In this document: positions 8,482 to 17,303 of the stretch, one piece after another
Numbering within the stretch: position 1 is the first letter of the stretch
How the letters are laid out: every line of letters starts with the position of its first letter
Source: UBA1847 sp942492205
GTDB lineage: Bacteria; Pseudomonadota; Gammaproteobacteria; Steroidobacterales; Woeseiaceae
Length of the DNA stretch: 64,000 nt
Direction: 5' to 3'
NCBI GenBank assembly: GCA_942492205.1
Contig: CALODT010000003.1
Span: 248,001-312,000 of the forward strand
Made by a program: the position numbers and the translations under genes
The notes under the pieces: generated by a model
The model's database searches: none
Seen by the model: the letters and a program-made list of their open reading frames with translations, nothing else
Told to the model about the DNA's origin: nothing

Positions 8482-11403
8482 ATGGTCAAGAAAAGCCGCG
8501 ATGGCGCGTCCGAGAAAGACGAAACCAATTACCTGACATCCAACGTGCGCCGAACCGCGCTTTCCCTGGCAATCGCTGCGGCGCTGCCCGGCGCGATGGC
8601 AATGCCAATGGCGGCGCATGCCCAGGATGCCGACGAAGAGGTGATCGAAGAGATCGTTACCTACGGTTCCTTCCGTCAGAGCCTGGTGAATGCAATCGAT
8701 ACGAAACGGCAGTCATCGACGATTGTAGAGGCAATCTCTGCTGAAGATATCGGCAAATTGCCGGATTCGAGTATCGCAGAATCCCTCGCGCGTCTGCCGG
8801 GCATGGCCGGCGAGCGCGTCAACGGCCGCACCAGCGGCATATCGGTTCGCGGATTTAAGGAAGAATTCGTCGGCACGACCATGAACGGTCGTGAGTTGCT
8901 TGGCATGGGCGACAACCGAAACGTTGAGTACGATTTGTACCCGTCGGAGATTATCAGTGGCGTCGTCGTCTACAAGACGCCCGATGCAACGATGACGACC
9001 CAGGGTCTTGGTGGCATCGTCGACCTGCGCACAACCCGACCGCTGGATGCGTCGCCGCACCTGGTCGCGAACGTTAACCTCGAACAGAACGATCTCTCCT
9101 CGGCAAACCCCGATTTTGACGACAACGGTCATCGCCTGGCGCTGAGCTACTCGGATGTTTTCGCTGATGACACGGTTGGTATTTCGCTTGCCGTCGCGAC
9201 AACCGAGTCGCCAAGCCAGGAGCAGCAGTTCCGCGGCTGGGGTTATGCAGACGTCAACCTGGGGAACGCCACGGCGGGTCCGGGCATTACGCTGGCGGGC
9301 GGTGAGAAGATCCTCGGCGGACACGATACGTTTGTTCGTTCGGCCGTCCTCGAGCGCGACACCATTGCAGGCGTGCTGCAGTTTGCCCCGAACGACGATG
9401 TAACGGTTACGCTGGACGCTTTGTACATCGACTTCAGCGAAGAAAAGGTATTTCGCGGCATCGAAGAGGGTGGGCCTGAATGGGGTGGTACGGCTTACAC
9501 CGTGACGGGCCTCGAAAACGGCCTGGTTACGTCCGGCACGATGGAGCCGGGTTTCCTGTCTGTCATACGCAATGACGGCGAGCGCAAGCTTGCGGATATG
9601 ACGCAATTCGGACTCAATATCGAATACGACATCGGTGATGAGTGGGAGCTGAGGTTCGACCTGGCGCACGGCCAGGTGGACAAGAAAATCACCAACATCG
9701 AAAGCTACGCAGGCGTCGGACGTGCCGGACTGACCACCCAGGGCAGCCCAACCGCTCGCAGCTTCACGATGGGCCCCAACGGTGCGGTTTACACCAGCCA
9801 TCCGACGATCTCGCCGGTTGACCTGAGCGACTTCAACACCGTCAGGCTGGCAGGACCGCAGGCATGGGGTGGCGGTATGCAGAATGTGCCGGAGTTTGCG
9901 GATACGACAGCCGCTGATGGCTCAACCATCGGCCCGTTCCAGGCGCAGGATGGCTTCATCAATGAGCCAATCTTCGATGAGGAGCTGACCACGCTGAAAA
10001 TGGAAGTCTCGCGCGGCCTGGATTTCGGCATCCTTACGGCCGTCGACCTCGGCATCTTCTATTCGGATCGTTCAAAATCGAAGGACAACGGGGGCGCCTA
10101 CCTCACCGCGCCGACCTGGCCAAACGACGGGCTGATCCCTGAGCAGTTCCGCCTGGGTACGACTGACGTCAGCTTTATCGGTCTGGGCAGCATTGTCGCT
10201 TATGACGGCATCGCCATGTACGACAGCGGTTTCTACACAGCGAGTGATGCTGCTCTGTTGCAGCCGGACCGCGAAGGCGACAGCTACACGATCGAAGAGA
10301 CGTTGACGAGTGTCTATGCCATGGTCGACTTCGATACCGAGATCGGCGGAAAGCCTGTCAACGGTAACTTCGGCGTGCAGATCATCAATGCCGACCAGAC
10401 AGGCACGGGCTTCGGATCCTTCATTGGTCCAAGCGGCTTCGTTGAGGCAACACCGATTACAGATGGTGATGACTACACGGATGTCCTGCCGAGCCTGAAC
10501 GTTAATATCGAAGTTGCCGACGACCACATGGTTCGCGTGGCGGCATCGAAGACCATCACCCGCGCTCGCATGGACTACATGAAGCCGAACAACCAGGTCA
10601 ACTTCAACTTTAACGCGGGCAACGTGTCGAATCCGAATCCGGCAGCGGGGCCCTGGAGCGGCAGCGCGGGCAACGCCAAGTTGAAGCCCTACGAGGCCAA
10701 CCAGTTCGATCTCAGTTACGAATGGTACTTTGCTGAAGACGGTTTCGCTTCCGCGGCGTTCTTCTACAAGGACCTCGTAAACTGGCATGCCGACGGATCA
10801 TTCATCGCCGATTTCACGCCCTTCTACATCCCGGGCTACCATGAGTCGATTGATCCGATCACGGGGGCCGTCATAACGCCGGCGACCTTCCTCGGTGTTG
10901 TTTCGTCGAAGGCCGATGGGCTCGAAGGCTTCGTACGAGGCTACGAACTGCAGACGAACCTGCCGTTCCACCTGTTCTCGGACGCCCTGGAAGGGTTCGG
11001 CGTGAACGCGTCGATTGCTCTCTATGACGGCAAGCTCGATAACGGCGGCGATGTGCCCGGCCTGTCCGAGGAGGCTTACCAGTCAACGGTCTACTGGGAG
11101 CGTGGCGGTTTCCAGGCACGTGTGTCCTGGACCAAGCGTGACAAGTTCTCCACGGAGACCCCTCAGCTGAGCCTGGCGCTGACGCCGACGCTCGATCAGG
11201 GTGCGGAGTTGATCGATGCTCAGATCGCCTATGACTTCGGGCTCGGCGGTTTCGACAGGCTCGATGGGCTGACCATTTCTCTGCAGGGCCAGAACCTCAC
11301 CGATGAGGATACGCTGCAGACGGATAGCGACTCCCGCCAGGTCACCAAGTGGCAGAGCTTTGGTGCCAACTACCTGCTGGGCATCAACTACAAGTTCAAC
11401 TAG
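8482..11403 (+). CDS. TonB-dependent outer-membrane receptor for oligosaccharide uptake
   Basis: A 973-aa receptor that should import maltodextrins or related glycans across the outer membrane using TonB energy. It has an extended N-terminal signal peptide (hydrophobic residues about 30-50, cleavage near AHAQ). A TonB-box-like segment EEIVTYGS follows, then the plug domain (ISAEDIGKLPDSSIAESLAR; ISVRGF; MNGRELL) and a 22-strand-type barrel ending in YLLGINYKFN. The plug resembles the large Xanthomonas/Caulobacter receptor class, several of which serve maltose or plant glycans. A GGGGGGAAA ribosome site precedes the ATG. An intrinsic terminator follows at 11425. The last residue is Asn where the class normally ends in an aromatic residue. 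The substrate is inferred from the neighbouring GH13/GH31/GH97 genes. Confidence 0.92.
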   Translation: MVKKSRDGASEKDETNYLTSNVRRTALSLAIAAALPGAMAMPMAAHAQDADEEVIEEIVTYGSFRQSLVNAIDTKRQSSTIVEAISAEDIGKLPDSSIAESLARLPGMAGERVNGRTSGISVRGFKEEFVGTTMNGRELLGMGDNRNVEYDLYPSEIISGVVVYKTPDATMTTQGLGGIVDLRTTRPLDASPHLVANVNLEQNDLSSANPDFDDNGHRLALSYSDVFADDTVGISLAVATTESPSQEQQFRGWGYADVNLGNATAGPGITLAGGEKILGGHDTFVRSAVLERDTIAGVLQFAPNDDVTVTLDALYIDFSEEKVFRGIEEGGPEWGGTAYTVTGLENGLVTSGTMEPGFLSVIRNDGERKLADMTQFGLNIEYDIGDEWELRFDLAHGQVDKKITNIESYAGVGRAGLTTQGSPTARSFTMGPNGAVYTSHPTISPVDLSDFNTVRLAGPQAWGGGMQNVPEFADTTAADGSTIGPFQAQDGFINEPIFDEELTTLKMEVSRGLDFGILTAVDLGIFYSDRSKSKDNGGAYLTAPTWPNDGLIPEQFRLGTTDVSFIGLGSIVAYDGIAMYDSGFYTASDAALLQPDREGDSYTIEETLTSVYAMVDFDTEIGGKPVNGNFGVQIINADQTGTGFGSFIGPSGFVEATPITDGDDYTDVLPSLNVNIEVADDHMVRVAASKTITRARMDYMKPNNQVNFNFNAGNVSNPNPAAGPWSGSAGNAKLKPYEANQFDLSYEWYFAEDGFASAAFFYKDLVNWHADGSFIADFTPFYIPGYHESIDPITGAVITPATFLGVVSSKADGLEGFVRGYELQTNLPFHLFSDALEGFGVNASIALYDGKLDNGGDVPGLSEEAYQSTVYWERGGFQARVSWTKRDKFSTETPQLSLALTPTLDQGAELIDAQIAYDFGLGGFDRLDGLTISLQGQNLTDEDTLQTDSDSRQVTKWQSFGANYLLGINYKFN

Positions 11404-11424
11404 GCCATTGCAAGATCGGCAAGG

Positions 11425-11457
11425 AACCCTGTCAGCGCCGCTGGCAGGGTTTTTTTT
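11425..11457 (+). terminator. Rho-independent terminator after the TonB receptor gene
   Basis: A 12-bp stem (AACCCTGTCAGC with GCTGGCAGGGTT, one G-T pair) with a 3-base loop is followed by eight T residues, 22 bases after the receptor stop. The receptor can therefore be transcribed alone, and the halogenase genes downstream need read-through or their own promoter. Confidence 0.9.
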
Positions 11458-11500
11458 CGGGTAAAATCCGGACAACTATAAGACGCCAGGCAGTTCCAAC

Positions 11501-12994
11501 ATGACGGACAAAATCAGCAAGGTTGTTGTGGTCGGCGGTGGCACGGCGGGCTGGATGTCGGCCGCGCTATTGAAGAGGGTGCTTGCCAATAACGTGGAAA
11601 TCGAACTGGTCGAGTCGGATGCTATAGGCATTGTCGGCGTCGGCGAGGCGACGATCCCGCCCATACAGCTCTTGAATCATGTACTGGGCCTCGATGAGGC
11701 GGAGTTCCTGCGTGAGACGAACGCGAGTATCAAGCTGGCGATCAAGTTCGAGAACTGGCGGGTCGAAGGCGAGGGGTACTTTCATACCTTCGGGTCACCG
11801 GGCCGCAGCCAGGCGTTCTGCCACTTCCACCACTACTGGACTCGCGCGCAACTGGCCGGCCATGAAACGAACCTGTGGGACTACGATCTCAACTACCTCT
11901 GCGCGGAGGCCGGCAAATTTGCCAAGCTTGAAGTCAACGATCCGGTTTGGGAAATGCAGTACGCGTATCACTTCGATGCGTCTCTGTATGGCCAATACCT
12001 CAGAAAATACAGCGAACGACTCGGCGTACGGAGAACGGAAGGACTGATCGAAGATGTCCTGCTGAATGCCGAGACCGGGCATGTCGAGAAGCTGATCCTG
12101 GAGGGCGGCAAAGCGGTCGAAGGCGACTTCTTCATCGATTGCTCCGGCGGCCGGGCGCTGCTGATCGGTCAGAAACTCGAAACCGGTTACGAGGACTGGG
12201 GCCACTGGTTACCCTGCGACCGCGCGATGGCGGTGCCTTCGCAGCGCTTCGCGGAGACCCTGCCGTATACGCGATCAATCGCGCACTCGGCCGGCTGGCA
12301 ATGGCGCATTCCGTTACAGCACCGCAATGGCAACGGCCTGGTTTATAGCAGCAGTCATTACAGCGACGACGAGGCCGCCGACATCCTGCTGAATAACCTG
12401 GATTCGCAGGCGCTCGCCGAGCCAAAAATAATACCGTTCAGAACCGGCCGCGCGTTGAAGCAGTGGAATCGCAATGTCGTCGCCGTCGGCCTGTCCAGTG
12501 GCTTCCTCGAACCGCTCGAGTCAACCAGCATTCATCTCATCCAGTCGGCGATCGTACGCCTGCTCACCCTGTTCCCGCACGCAGGCGTCACGCAGGAGCT
12601 GATGGATGAATACAATCGTCAGTCACAGTACGAGTTCGAGTACATTCGTGACTTTATTATCCTGCACTACCATTTGAACGAGCGAGATGACAGCGACTTC
12701 TGGCGCGACGTTCGCAATATGGACGTACCGGAACGCATCACGCAGAAAATCGAATTGTTCAAGGCGACCGGCACGCTGACCAAGGATAACTTCGACATAT
12801 TTCTCGAATCGTCCTGGCTGCAGGTCATGTTAGGGCAGGGGATCATGCCGCAGGACTATCATCCGCTCGCCGACACGCTGACTGAGGCGCAGCTGCTGGA
12901 CAAGCTCAGGAAGACGAAAGAAACCAAGATGCAGCCGATGGCGCAGATTCCGGGTCACGACGAGTTCCTGGAGATGTTCTGCAAGGCCGGATGA
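11501..12994 (+). CDS. Flavin-dependent tryptophan-halogenase-family protein 1
   Basis: A 497-aa member of the FADH2-dependent halogenase family (PrnA/RebH/BrvH type). It keeps the FAD-binding GGGTAGW motif (residues 12-18), the lysine that forms the haloamine or guides HOCl (K78 in IKLAIKF), the WxWxIP signature as GWQWRIP, and the glutamate block SSGFLEPLESTSIH. By sequence it should be a functional halogenase fold, but no flavin reductase is encoded nearby. Halogenase homologues of unknown substrate are known beside TonB receptors in Proteobacteria. Here the gene follows the receptor terminator and overlaps the second halogenase gene by ATGA. The substrate is unknown; tryptophan itself is unlikely from the context. 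It has no signal peptide, so it acts in the cytoplasm. Confidence 0.88.
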   Translation: MTDKISKVVVVGGGTAGWMSAALLKRVLANNVEIELVESDAIGIVGVGEATIPPIQLLNHVLGLDEAEFLRETNASIKLAIKFENWRVEGEGYFHTFGSPGRSQAFCHFHHYWTRAQLAGHETNLWDYDLNYLCAEAGKFAKLEVNDPVWEMQYAYHFDASLYGQYLRKYSERLGVRRTEGLIEDVLLNAETGHVEKLILEGGKAVEGDFFIDCSGGRALLIGQKLETGYEDWGHWLPCDRAMAVPSQRFAETLPYTRSIAHSAGWQWRIPLQHRNGNGLVYSSSHYSDDEAADILLNNLDSQALAEPKIIPFRTGRALKQWNRNVVAVGLSSGFLEPLESTSIHLIQSAIVRLLTLFPHAGVTQELMDEYNRQSQYEFEYIRDFIILHYHLNERDDSDFWRDVRNMDVPERITQKIELFKATGTLTKDNFDIFLESSWLQVMLGQGIMPQDYHPLADTLTEAQLLDKLRKTKETKMQPMAQIPGHDEFLEMFCKAG

Positions 12995-14502
12995 CAGACA
13001 TGCCAAAGCGACTCGTCATTCTCGGCGGTGGCACAGCAGGCTGGATGGCCGCGAATCTGTTTGCCCGAAAATGGTCGCAGGAGCAGGTTGTCGTAAGCCT
13101 GGTTGAGTCTCCGGATATTGGCATCATCGGTGTCGGGGAAGGTTCTACACCGACCTTGAAACGCTTCTTCGAGATGATCGACGTGGACGATGCGGACTGG
13201 ATGCCGCGTTGTAATGCGACCTATAAGCTCAATATCCGATTCTCCGGGTGGAGCCCCGGCTCCGGCATCCCCAGTTACAGCCATCCGTTCGTCACGCAGG
13301 TTGACATGCATACGCAGCACCCGTTTGCTGCGAATTGCCTGTCACGCCGACTGGGAATGGACGTGCATACGCAGCCGGACGATTTCTTCCTGAATGGCGT
13401 GCTGGCACGACAGGGAAAGGGACCGCGAACGCCGGACAGTTTTCCGTTCGTGGTGGACTACGGCTACCACTTCGATTCCGGCCTTCTGGGCGAGTATCTC
13501 GCGGAGCTTGCCGTTGGCCGTGGCGTCGATCACCTGCAAAAGAAAATTGTCGACGTCGAACTGGATGACGACGGCGATATCAAGGCATTGCTGAGCGATG
13601 GTGGTGACCGCCTGGAGGGCGACTTCTTCATCGATTGCACGGGCTTCGCCTCGGTGCTGATGCAAAAGACGCTGGGCGTCGAATTTCGGAGTTTCAGCTC
13701 AAACTTGTTCAACGACTCTGCGGTCGTTATGCCGACGGCAAGGGACGAATCCTTGCAGCCCGAAACCGTCTCCTACGCGATGTCGAACGGCTGGTGCTGG
13801 AAAATTCCGCTTACGCATCGCTACGGCAATGGCTATGTCTACAGCTCGGATTTCGTTTCCGACGATGCCGCCGAGTCTGAGCTCAGGGCATTCCTGGGTC
13901 TGCTCGATAGCGATGCAGAAGCGCGCCGCCTCAAGATGCGGGTGGGGCAGCTGGATAAGCACTGGTATCGCAACTGCATCGGGCTGGGCCTGTCACAGGG
14001 CTTTATCGAGCCACTGGAAGCGACCGCGCTTCATCTCGTGCAGATATCGATCGAGCTCTTTATCATGAAGTACGAACAGGGAGGCTTCGGCACTGAGTAT
14101 CGTGATGAGTTCAACCTGAAGATCCGCGATCGCTTTGAGCGGGTTCGTGACTATATCGTTGCGCACTACAAACTGAATACGCGCGACGACAGCGAGTACT
14201 GGAAGGCGAACCGGGACAACCTGGCGCTCTCCGATTCGCTGCGGCATATTCTCGACGTCTGGTATCGGCGAGGCGATCTGACCCGGGAAATTCAGCGGCA
14301 AAAGATCGAATCCCACTTCGGTACGCTGTCCTGGCACTGCCTGCTTTCCGGTTACGGGGCTTATCCGCCGTTGAGAGAGGATCAATCGAATGCGAGCGAC
14401 ATTTACCGGGAAAAGCACCTGCAAGAATTCCTGGAAGGCTGTTCGCTGAACTTCCGCCCCCATCAAGAGAACCTGGATGCCTCCGACGCGACGACCCTGT
14501 AG
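12991..14502 (+). CDS. Flavin-dependent tryptophan-halogenase-family protein 2
   Basis: A second, divergent 503-aa halogenase homologue that overlaps the first by four bases (ATGA), so the two are co-translated. It carries LGGGTAGWMA at the N-terminus, the lysine near residue 79 (NATYKLNIRF), the WxWxIP signature as GWCWKIP, and the catalytic glutamate block SQGFIEPLEATALH. The differences from protein 1 are spread along the chain and it has an insertion around residues 100-125 (VTQVDMHTQHPF), so this is an old duplication or a heteromeric pair, not a recent copy. It is followed 27 bases later by the GH43 gene, which suggests one operon of hal1, hal2, GH43 and esterase. No signal peptide is seen. 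The substrate is unknown. Confidence 0.88.
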   Translation: MTDMPKRLVILGGGTAGWMAANLFARKWSQEQVVVSLVESPDIGIIGVGEGSTPTLKRFFEMIDVDDADWMPRCNATYKLNIRFSGWSPGSGIPSYSHPFVTQVDMHTQHPFAANCLSRRLGMDVHTQPDDFFLNGVLARQGKGPRTPDSFPFVVDYGYHFDSGLLGEYLAELAVGRGVDHLQKKIVDVELDDDGDIKALLSDGGDRLEGDFFIDCTGFASVLMQKTLGVEFRSFSSNLFNDSAVVMPTARDESLQPETVSYAMSNGWCWKIPLTHRYGNGYVYSSDFVSDDAAESELRAFLGLLDSDAEARRLKMRVGQLDKHWYRNCIGLGLSQGFIEPLEATALHLVQISIELFIMKYEQGGFGTEYRDEFNLKIRDRFERVRDYIVAHYKLNTRDDSEYWKANRDNLALSDSLRHILDVWYRRGDLTREIQRQKIESHFGTLSWHCLLSGYGAYPPLREDQSNASDIYREKHLQEFLEGCSLNFRPHQENLDASDATTL

Positions 14503-14529
14503 CGCTGAATTCGAGGCGGGCCACGGCTG

Positions 14530-16260
14530 ATGAAACCGACCAGCGCAATATCGATCGCCCTCGTGGCAGTCCTCAGCCTTGCCGGTTGCGAAATAAAGAT
14601 CGAGGACAGCTCGGCCGGGCGCCAGGGCGTCTTCAGCAACCCGATCATCCCGGGCTTCGCGCCAGACCCGTCCATCGTGCGTGTCGACGACGATTTTTAC
14701 CTGGTCAATTCGACCTTTGAGTATTTTCCCGGCATCCCGATCTACCACAGCCGGGACCTCGTCAACTGGGAGTTGATCAGCTATGCGTTGAACGATCCCG
14801 GCAAAATTGAACTCGAACGCATCAAGTCGAGTGACGGCATACATGCATCGACGATTCGCTACCACGACGGCACGTTCTACATCATTACGACCAACAACGT
14901 GAATGGCAAACTGGTGAACTTCATTGTGACGGCGACGGATCCGCGAGGACCGTGGTCCGCACCGAATGTGCTCGAGGGTGCGCCCGGAATCGACCCGTCC
15001 CTGTTCTTCGATGACGATGGGCGTGTCTGGTACGTCGGCAACCACATTCCACCGGATCCGGAGTTCCCCGGCCAGGCTGAGATCTGGCTGCAGGAAGTCG
15101 ATATCGAGGCGATGGCGCTGATCGGCGAGCGCTATTACCTGTGGCGTGGCTGTTGCGGCGGTGTCTGGGCGGAGGGGCCGCACATCTACAAGAAGGGCGG
15201 CTATTACTACCTTCTGATCTCGGAAGGTGGCACCGCCTATGAGCACGCACTCAGCGTTGCGATCAGCAGGGAGATCGCCGGACCCTATCAGAACAACCCG
15301 CGCAACCCGGTACTCAGTCATCGTCAGCTGAGCTACGACCATCCGATCACCGGTGTTGGACACGCTGATCTCGTGGAACTGGCCGACGGGCGCTGGTACG
15401 CGGTTGCATTGGGCTGGCGACTCGTCGATGGGAAACACGGCATTCTCGGCCGGGAGACCTTCCTGCTGCCCGTGACCTGGGAGACCGAGCCTTATGCCTG
15501 GAAGGAAGAGCGGCTCACGTTTCCGGTGTTCAGTCCGGCAACAGGCAAGGTGGAGTTGACGTACCCGTTGCCGCTCGCCGGGACAATGCCGCAAATGCGT
15601 TACGATTTCGCGGACTCCTTCGATGGCGAGACGCTCGGAATCCACTGGAATTTCCGGCGTGCGCCGGCGACGCCTTTTCATGACCTGCGGGCGAATCCGG
15701 GTTCGCTGCGCCTTTCACTGGGTCCCGGTGCGATCAGCGAAGGTGCGCAATACAGCTTCGTCGGCATACGGCAGCGCCATTTCGAATTCGATGTTTCGAC
15801 ACGAATGCACTTCGCGCCGTCAGCAAAGGAGGAAGCGGGATTGATCGCGATTCAGAACGATCGCTCTGCGTTCATGATGACCCTGACTTCAGGGTCTGAC
15901 GGCAATTTCATTGAACTCACACAATCGTTGCAGGGCGAATCAAAAACGCTAGCCGCCGTGCCCTACCAGAGCGACGCGGTTTTCCTGAGGATCACGGGCC
16001 ACTACCTGGACTATGATTTCCAGTTCTCGGCAGACGGAAAATCATGGGTATCCCTGCTGGGTGACGTCGACGTGACGGCGCTGTCGCCCGCTGTGATCGA
16101 GGGTTACAACTACACCGGGATTTACCTGGGTTTATACGCAAGCGCCAATGCTGCGGACAGCGACAATCACGCAGATTTCGATTTTTTCAACTACACGTCT
16201 ACAGCAAATGCTCGCGATGACTGGTTCGAGCGACAGGCAACTAATGAAAACAATCAATAG
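14530..16260 (+). CDS. GH43-family glycoside hydrolase lipoprotein
   Basis: A 576-aa lipoprotein: a short hydrophobic leader ends in LAGC with the lipidated Cys at residue 20. The GH43 five-bladed propeller starts at NPIIPGFAPDPSIV (catalytic base Asp in APDPS). GIDPSLFFDDDG carries the pKa-modulating Asp, and WAEGPHIYKK the acid Glu. From about residue 355 a beta-sandwich domain typical of the beta-xylosidase/arabinofuranosidase branch follows (FADSFDGETLGIHWNFRR). GH43 enzymes attack beta-xylosides or alpha-L-arabinofuranosides. This is unexpected among alpha-glucan enzymes and suggests either a mixed substrate or side-chain removal. It probably acts in the periplasm or at the outer membrane. 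It overlaps the next gene by 17 bases. Confidence 0.88.
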   Translation: MKPTSAISIALVAVLSLAGCEIKIEDSSAGRQGVFSNPIIPGFAPDPSIVRVDDDFYLVNSTFEYFPGIPIYHSRDLVNWELISYALNDPGKIELERIKSSDGIHASTIRYHDGTFYIITTNNVNGKLVNFIVTATDPRGPWSAPNVLEGAPGIDPSLFFDDDGRVWYVGNHIPPDPEFPGQAEIWLQEVDIEAMALIGERYYLWRGCCGGVWAEGPHIYKKGGYYYLLISEGGTAYEHALSVAISREIAGPYQNNPRNPVLSHRQLSYDHPITGVGHADLVELADGRWYAVALGWRLVDGKHGILGRETFLLPVTWETEPYAWKEERLTFPVFSPATGKVELTYPLPLAGTMPQMRYDFADSFDGETLGIHWNFRRAPATPFHDLRANPGSLRLSLGPGAISEGAQYSFVGIRQRHFEFDVSTRMHFAPSAKEEAGLIAIQNDRSAFMMTLTSGSDGNFIELTQSLQGESKTLAAVPYQSDAVFLRITGHYLDYDFQFSADGKSWVSLLGDVDVTALSPAVIEGYNYTGIYLGLYASANAADSDNHADFDFFNYTSTANARDDWFERQATNENNQ

Positions 16261-17179
16261 GTTCATTGTGCTGGCGGGATTCGCCGTGGTGCAGGTAGCC
16301 ATTGCAAACCCGGAGCCACATGGGACCACGTACAAGCTCTACTACCTCGGCGGCCAGTCCAACATGGAGGGCTTTGGATACAGCGCCGAGCTACCGGAAG
16401 ACAGGGCACTGGTATCCGGGGACGTCATGATCTTCACGGGACAGATGGCTCTCGATAATGCGACCGCTGCCGGAGTTGGACACTGGCAGCCATTGCAGCC
16501 TGGCTTCGGCACTGGCTTTGCGACCGACGGCGTCAGCAGCAAGCTGTCCGACCGTTTTGGTCCTGAGCTGCTTTTCGGGCAGACGATGGCTGCAAGTACA
16601 CCGGACAGCAAGATTGCGATTATCAAGTACGCGCTGGGTGGGTCCGGGCTGGCGATCGGCGTTGGCTACGGTAACTGGCACCCGGACTTCGCAACGGGCA
16701 ACGGACTGAATCAGTATGATCACGCGCTGAAGACGCTGCGGAATGCGTTCGATGTGGCCGACATCGACGGCGACGGCGCGCCTGATCGACTGATTCCCGC
16801 CGGCATCGTCTGGATGCAGGGTGAGGCAGACGCGTTCGACAGCCAGGCGGCTGCGGATGACTACCGCGCCAACATCGAAAGACTGATGAGCCTGCTAAGG
16901 GCTGCGCTGCGCGTCGATGACCTGCCGGTTGTGATCGGCAAGATCACGGATTCGGGTATGTCCGACGATGGCAGCGTCATGGACTACATCGCTACGGTGC
17001 AGGCAGCGCAGCAGGATTTCGTGGCCCAGGACGAATGTGCCGCCTATGTCACCGTGACCGACGATCTCGGTTACCTCGACGACGGCTGGCACTACGATAC
17101 GGAAGGGTTCGTGCGCCTTGGTACGGCATTTGCCGAGGCCATGATCAAGCTCGAGGAGACCTGCGCTCCGGCAAGATAG
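16244..17179 (+). CDS. SASA/CE6-family carbohydrate esterase, secreted
   Basis: A 311-aa SGNH-like esterase of the sialate O-acetylesterase / carbohydrate esterase 6 type. The nucleophile block is GGQSNMEGFG (Ser in GQSN), the middle block is WMQGEADA, and the C-terminal Asp-His pair is in DDGWHYDTEG. These are the family's catalytic signatures. The ATG at 16244 was chosen because it gives a signal peptide (MKTINRFIVLAGFAVVQVAI) that is lost within the longer frame opening at 16148. It overlaps the GH43 gene by 17 bases and so is probably translated with it. Enzymes of this type remove acetyl groups from xylan or other sugars, which fits the adjacent GH43. The natural substrate is not determined by sequence. 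Confidence 0.82.
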   Translation: MKTINRFIVLAGFAVVQVAIANPEPHGTTYKLYYLGGQSNMEGFGYSAELPEDRALVSGDVMIFTGQMALDNATAAGVGHWQPLQPGFGTGFATDGVSSKLSDRFGPELLFGQTMAASTPDSKIAIIKYALGGSGLAIGVGYGNWHPDFATGNGLNQYDHALKTLRNAFDVADIDGDGAPDRLIPAGIVWMQGEADAFDSQAAADDYRANIERLMSLLRAALRVDDLPVVIGKITDSGMSDDGSVMDYIATVQAAQQDFVAQDECAAYVTVTDDLGYLDDGWHYDTEGFVRLGTAFAEAMIKLEETCAPAR

Positions 17180-17218
17180 CCGAGCCGGTTCTTATTTCGG
17201 TGCGCGCTGGCTCCGCAG

Positions 17219-17255
17219 CCGGCACATCGAAAGGCACGCGGGTTTTCGATGCCGG
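17219..17255. other. Hairpin in the convergent gap between the esterase and GH31-GH13 genes
   Basis: CCGG-CATCGAAA and TTTCGATG-CCGG can pair around a loop of about 10 bases, with one bulged base on the left arm. It lies between two convergent stop codons and may end transcription from either side, but there is no T-run beyond it. Confidence 0.35.
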
Positions 17256-17303
17256 GGCCGGTTTCCCGCCTGGCGTGCCGTCAGCTTCGCAGCACCGGCG
17301 CGC

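Noticed and set aside
8713..9801. 362-codon antisense frame in the TonB receptor gene
   Set aside because: The receptor frame has a signal peptide, plug motifs and a barrel end; the antisense frame has none.
13993..15681. 562-codon antisense frame across the second halogenase and GH43 genes
   Set aside because: It covers the junction of two well-supported genes on the other strand and shows no family motif.
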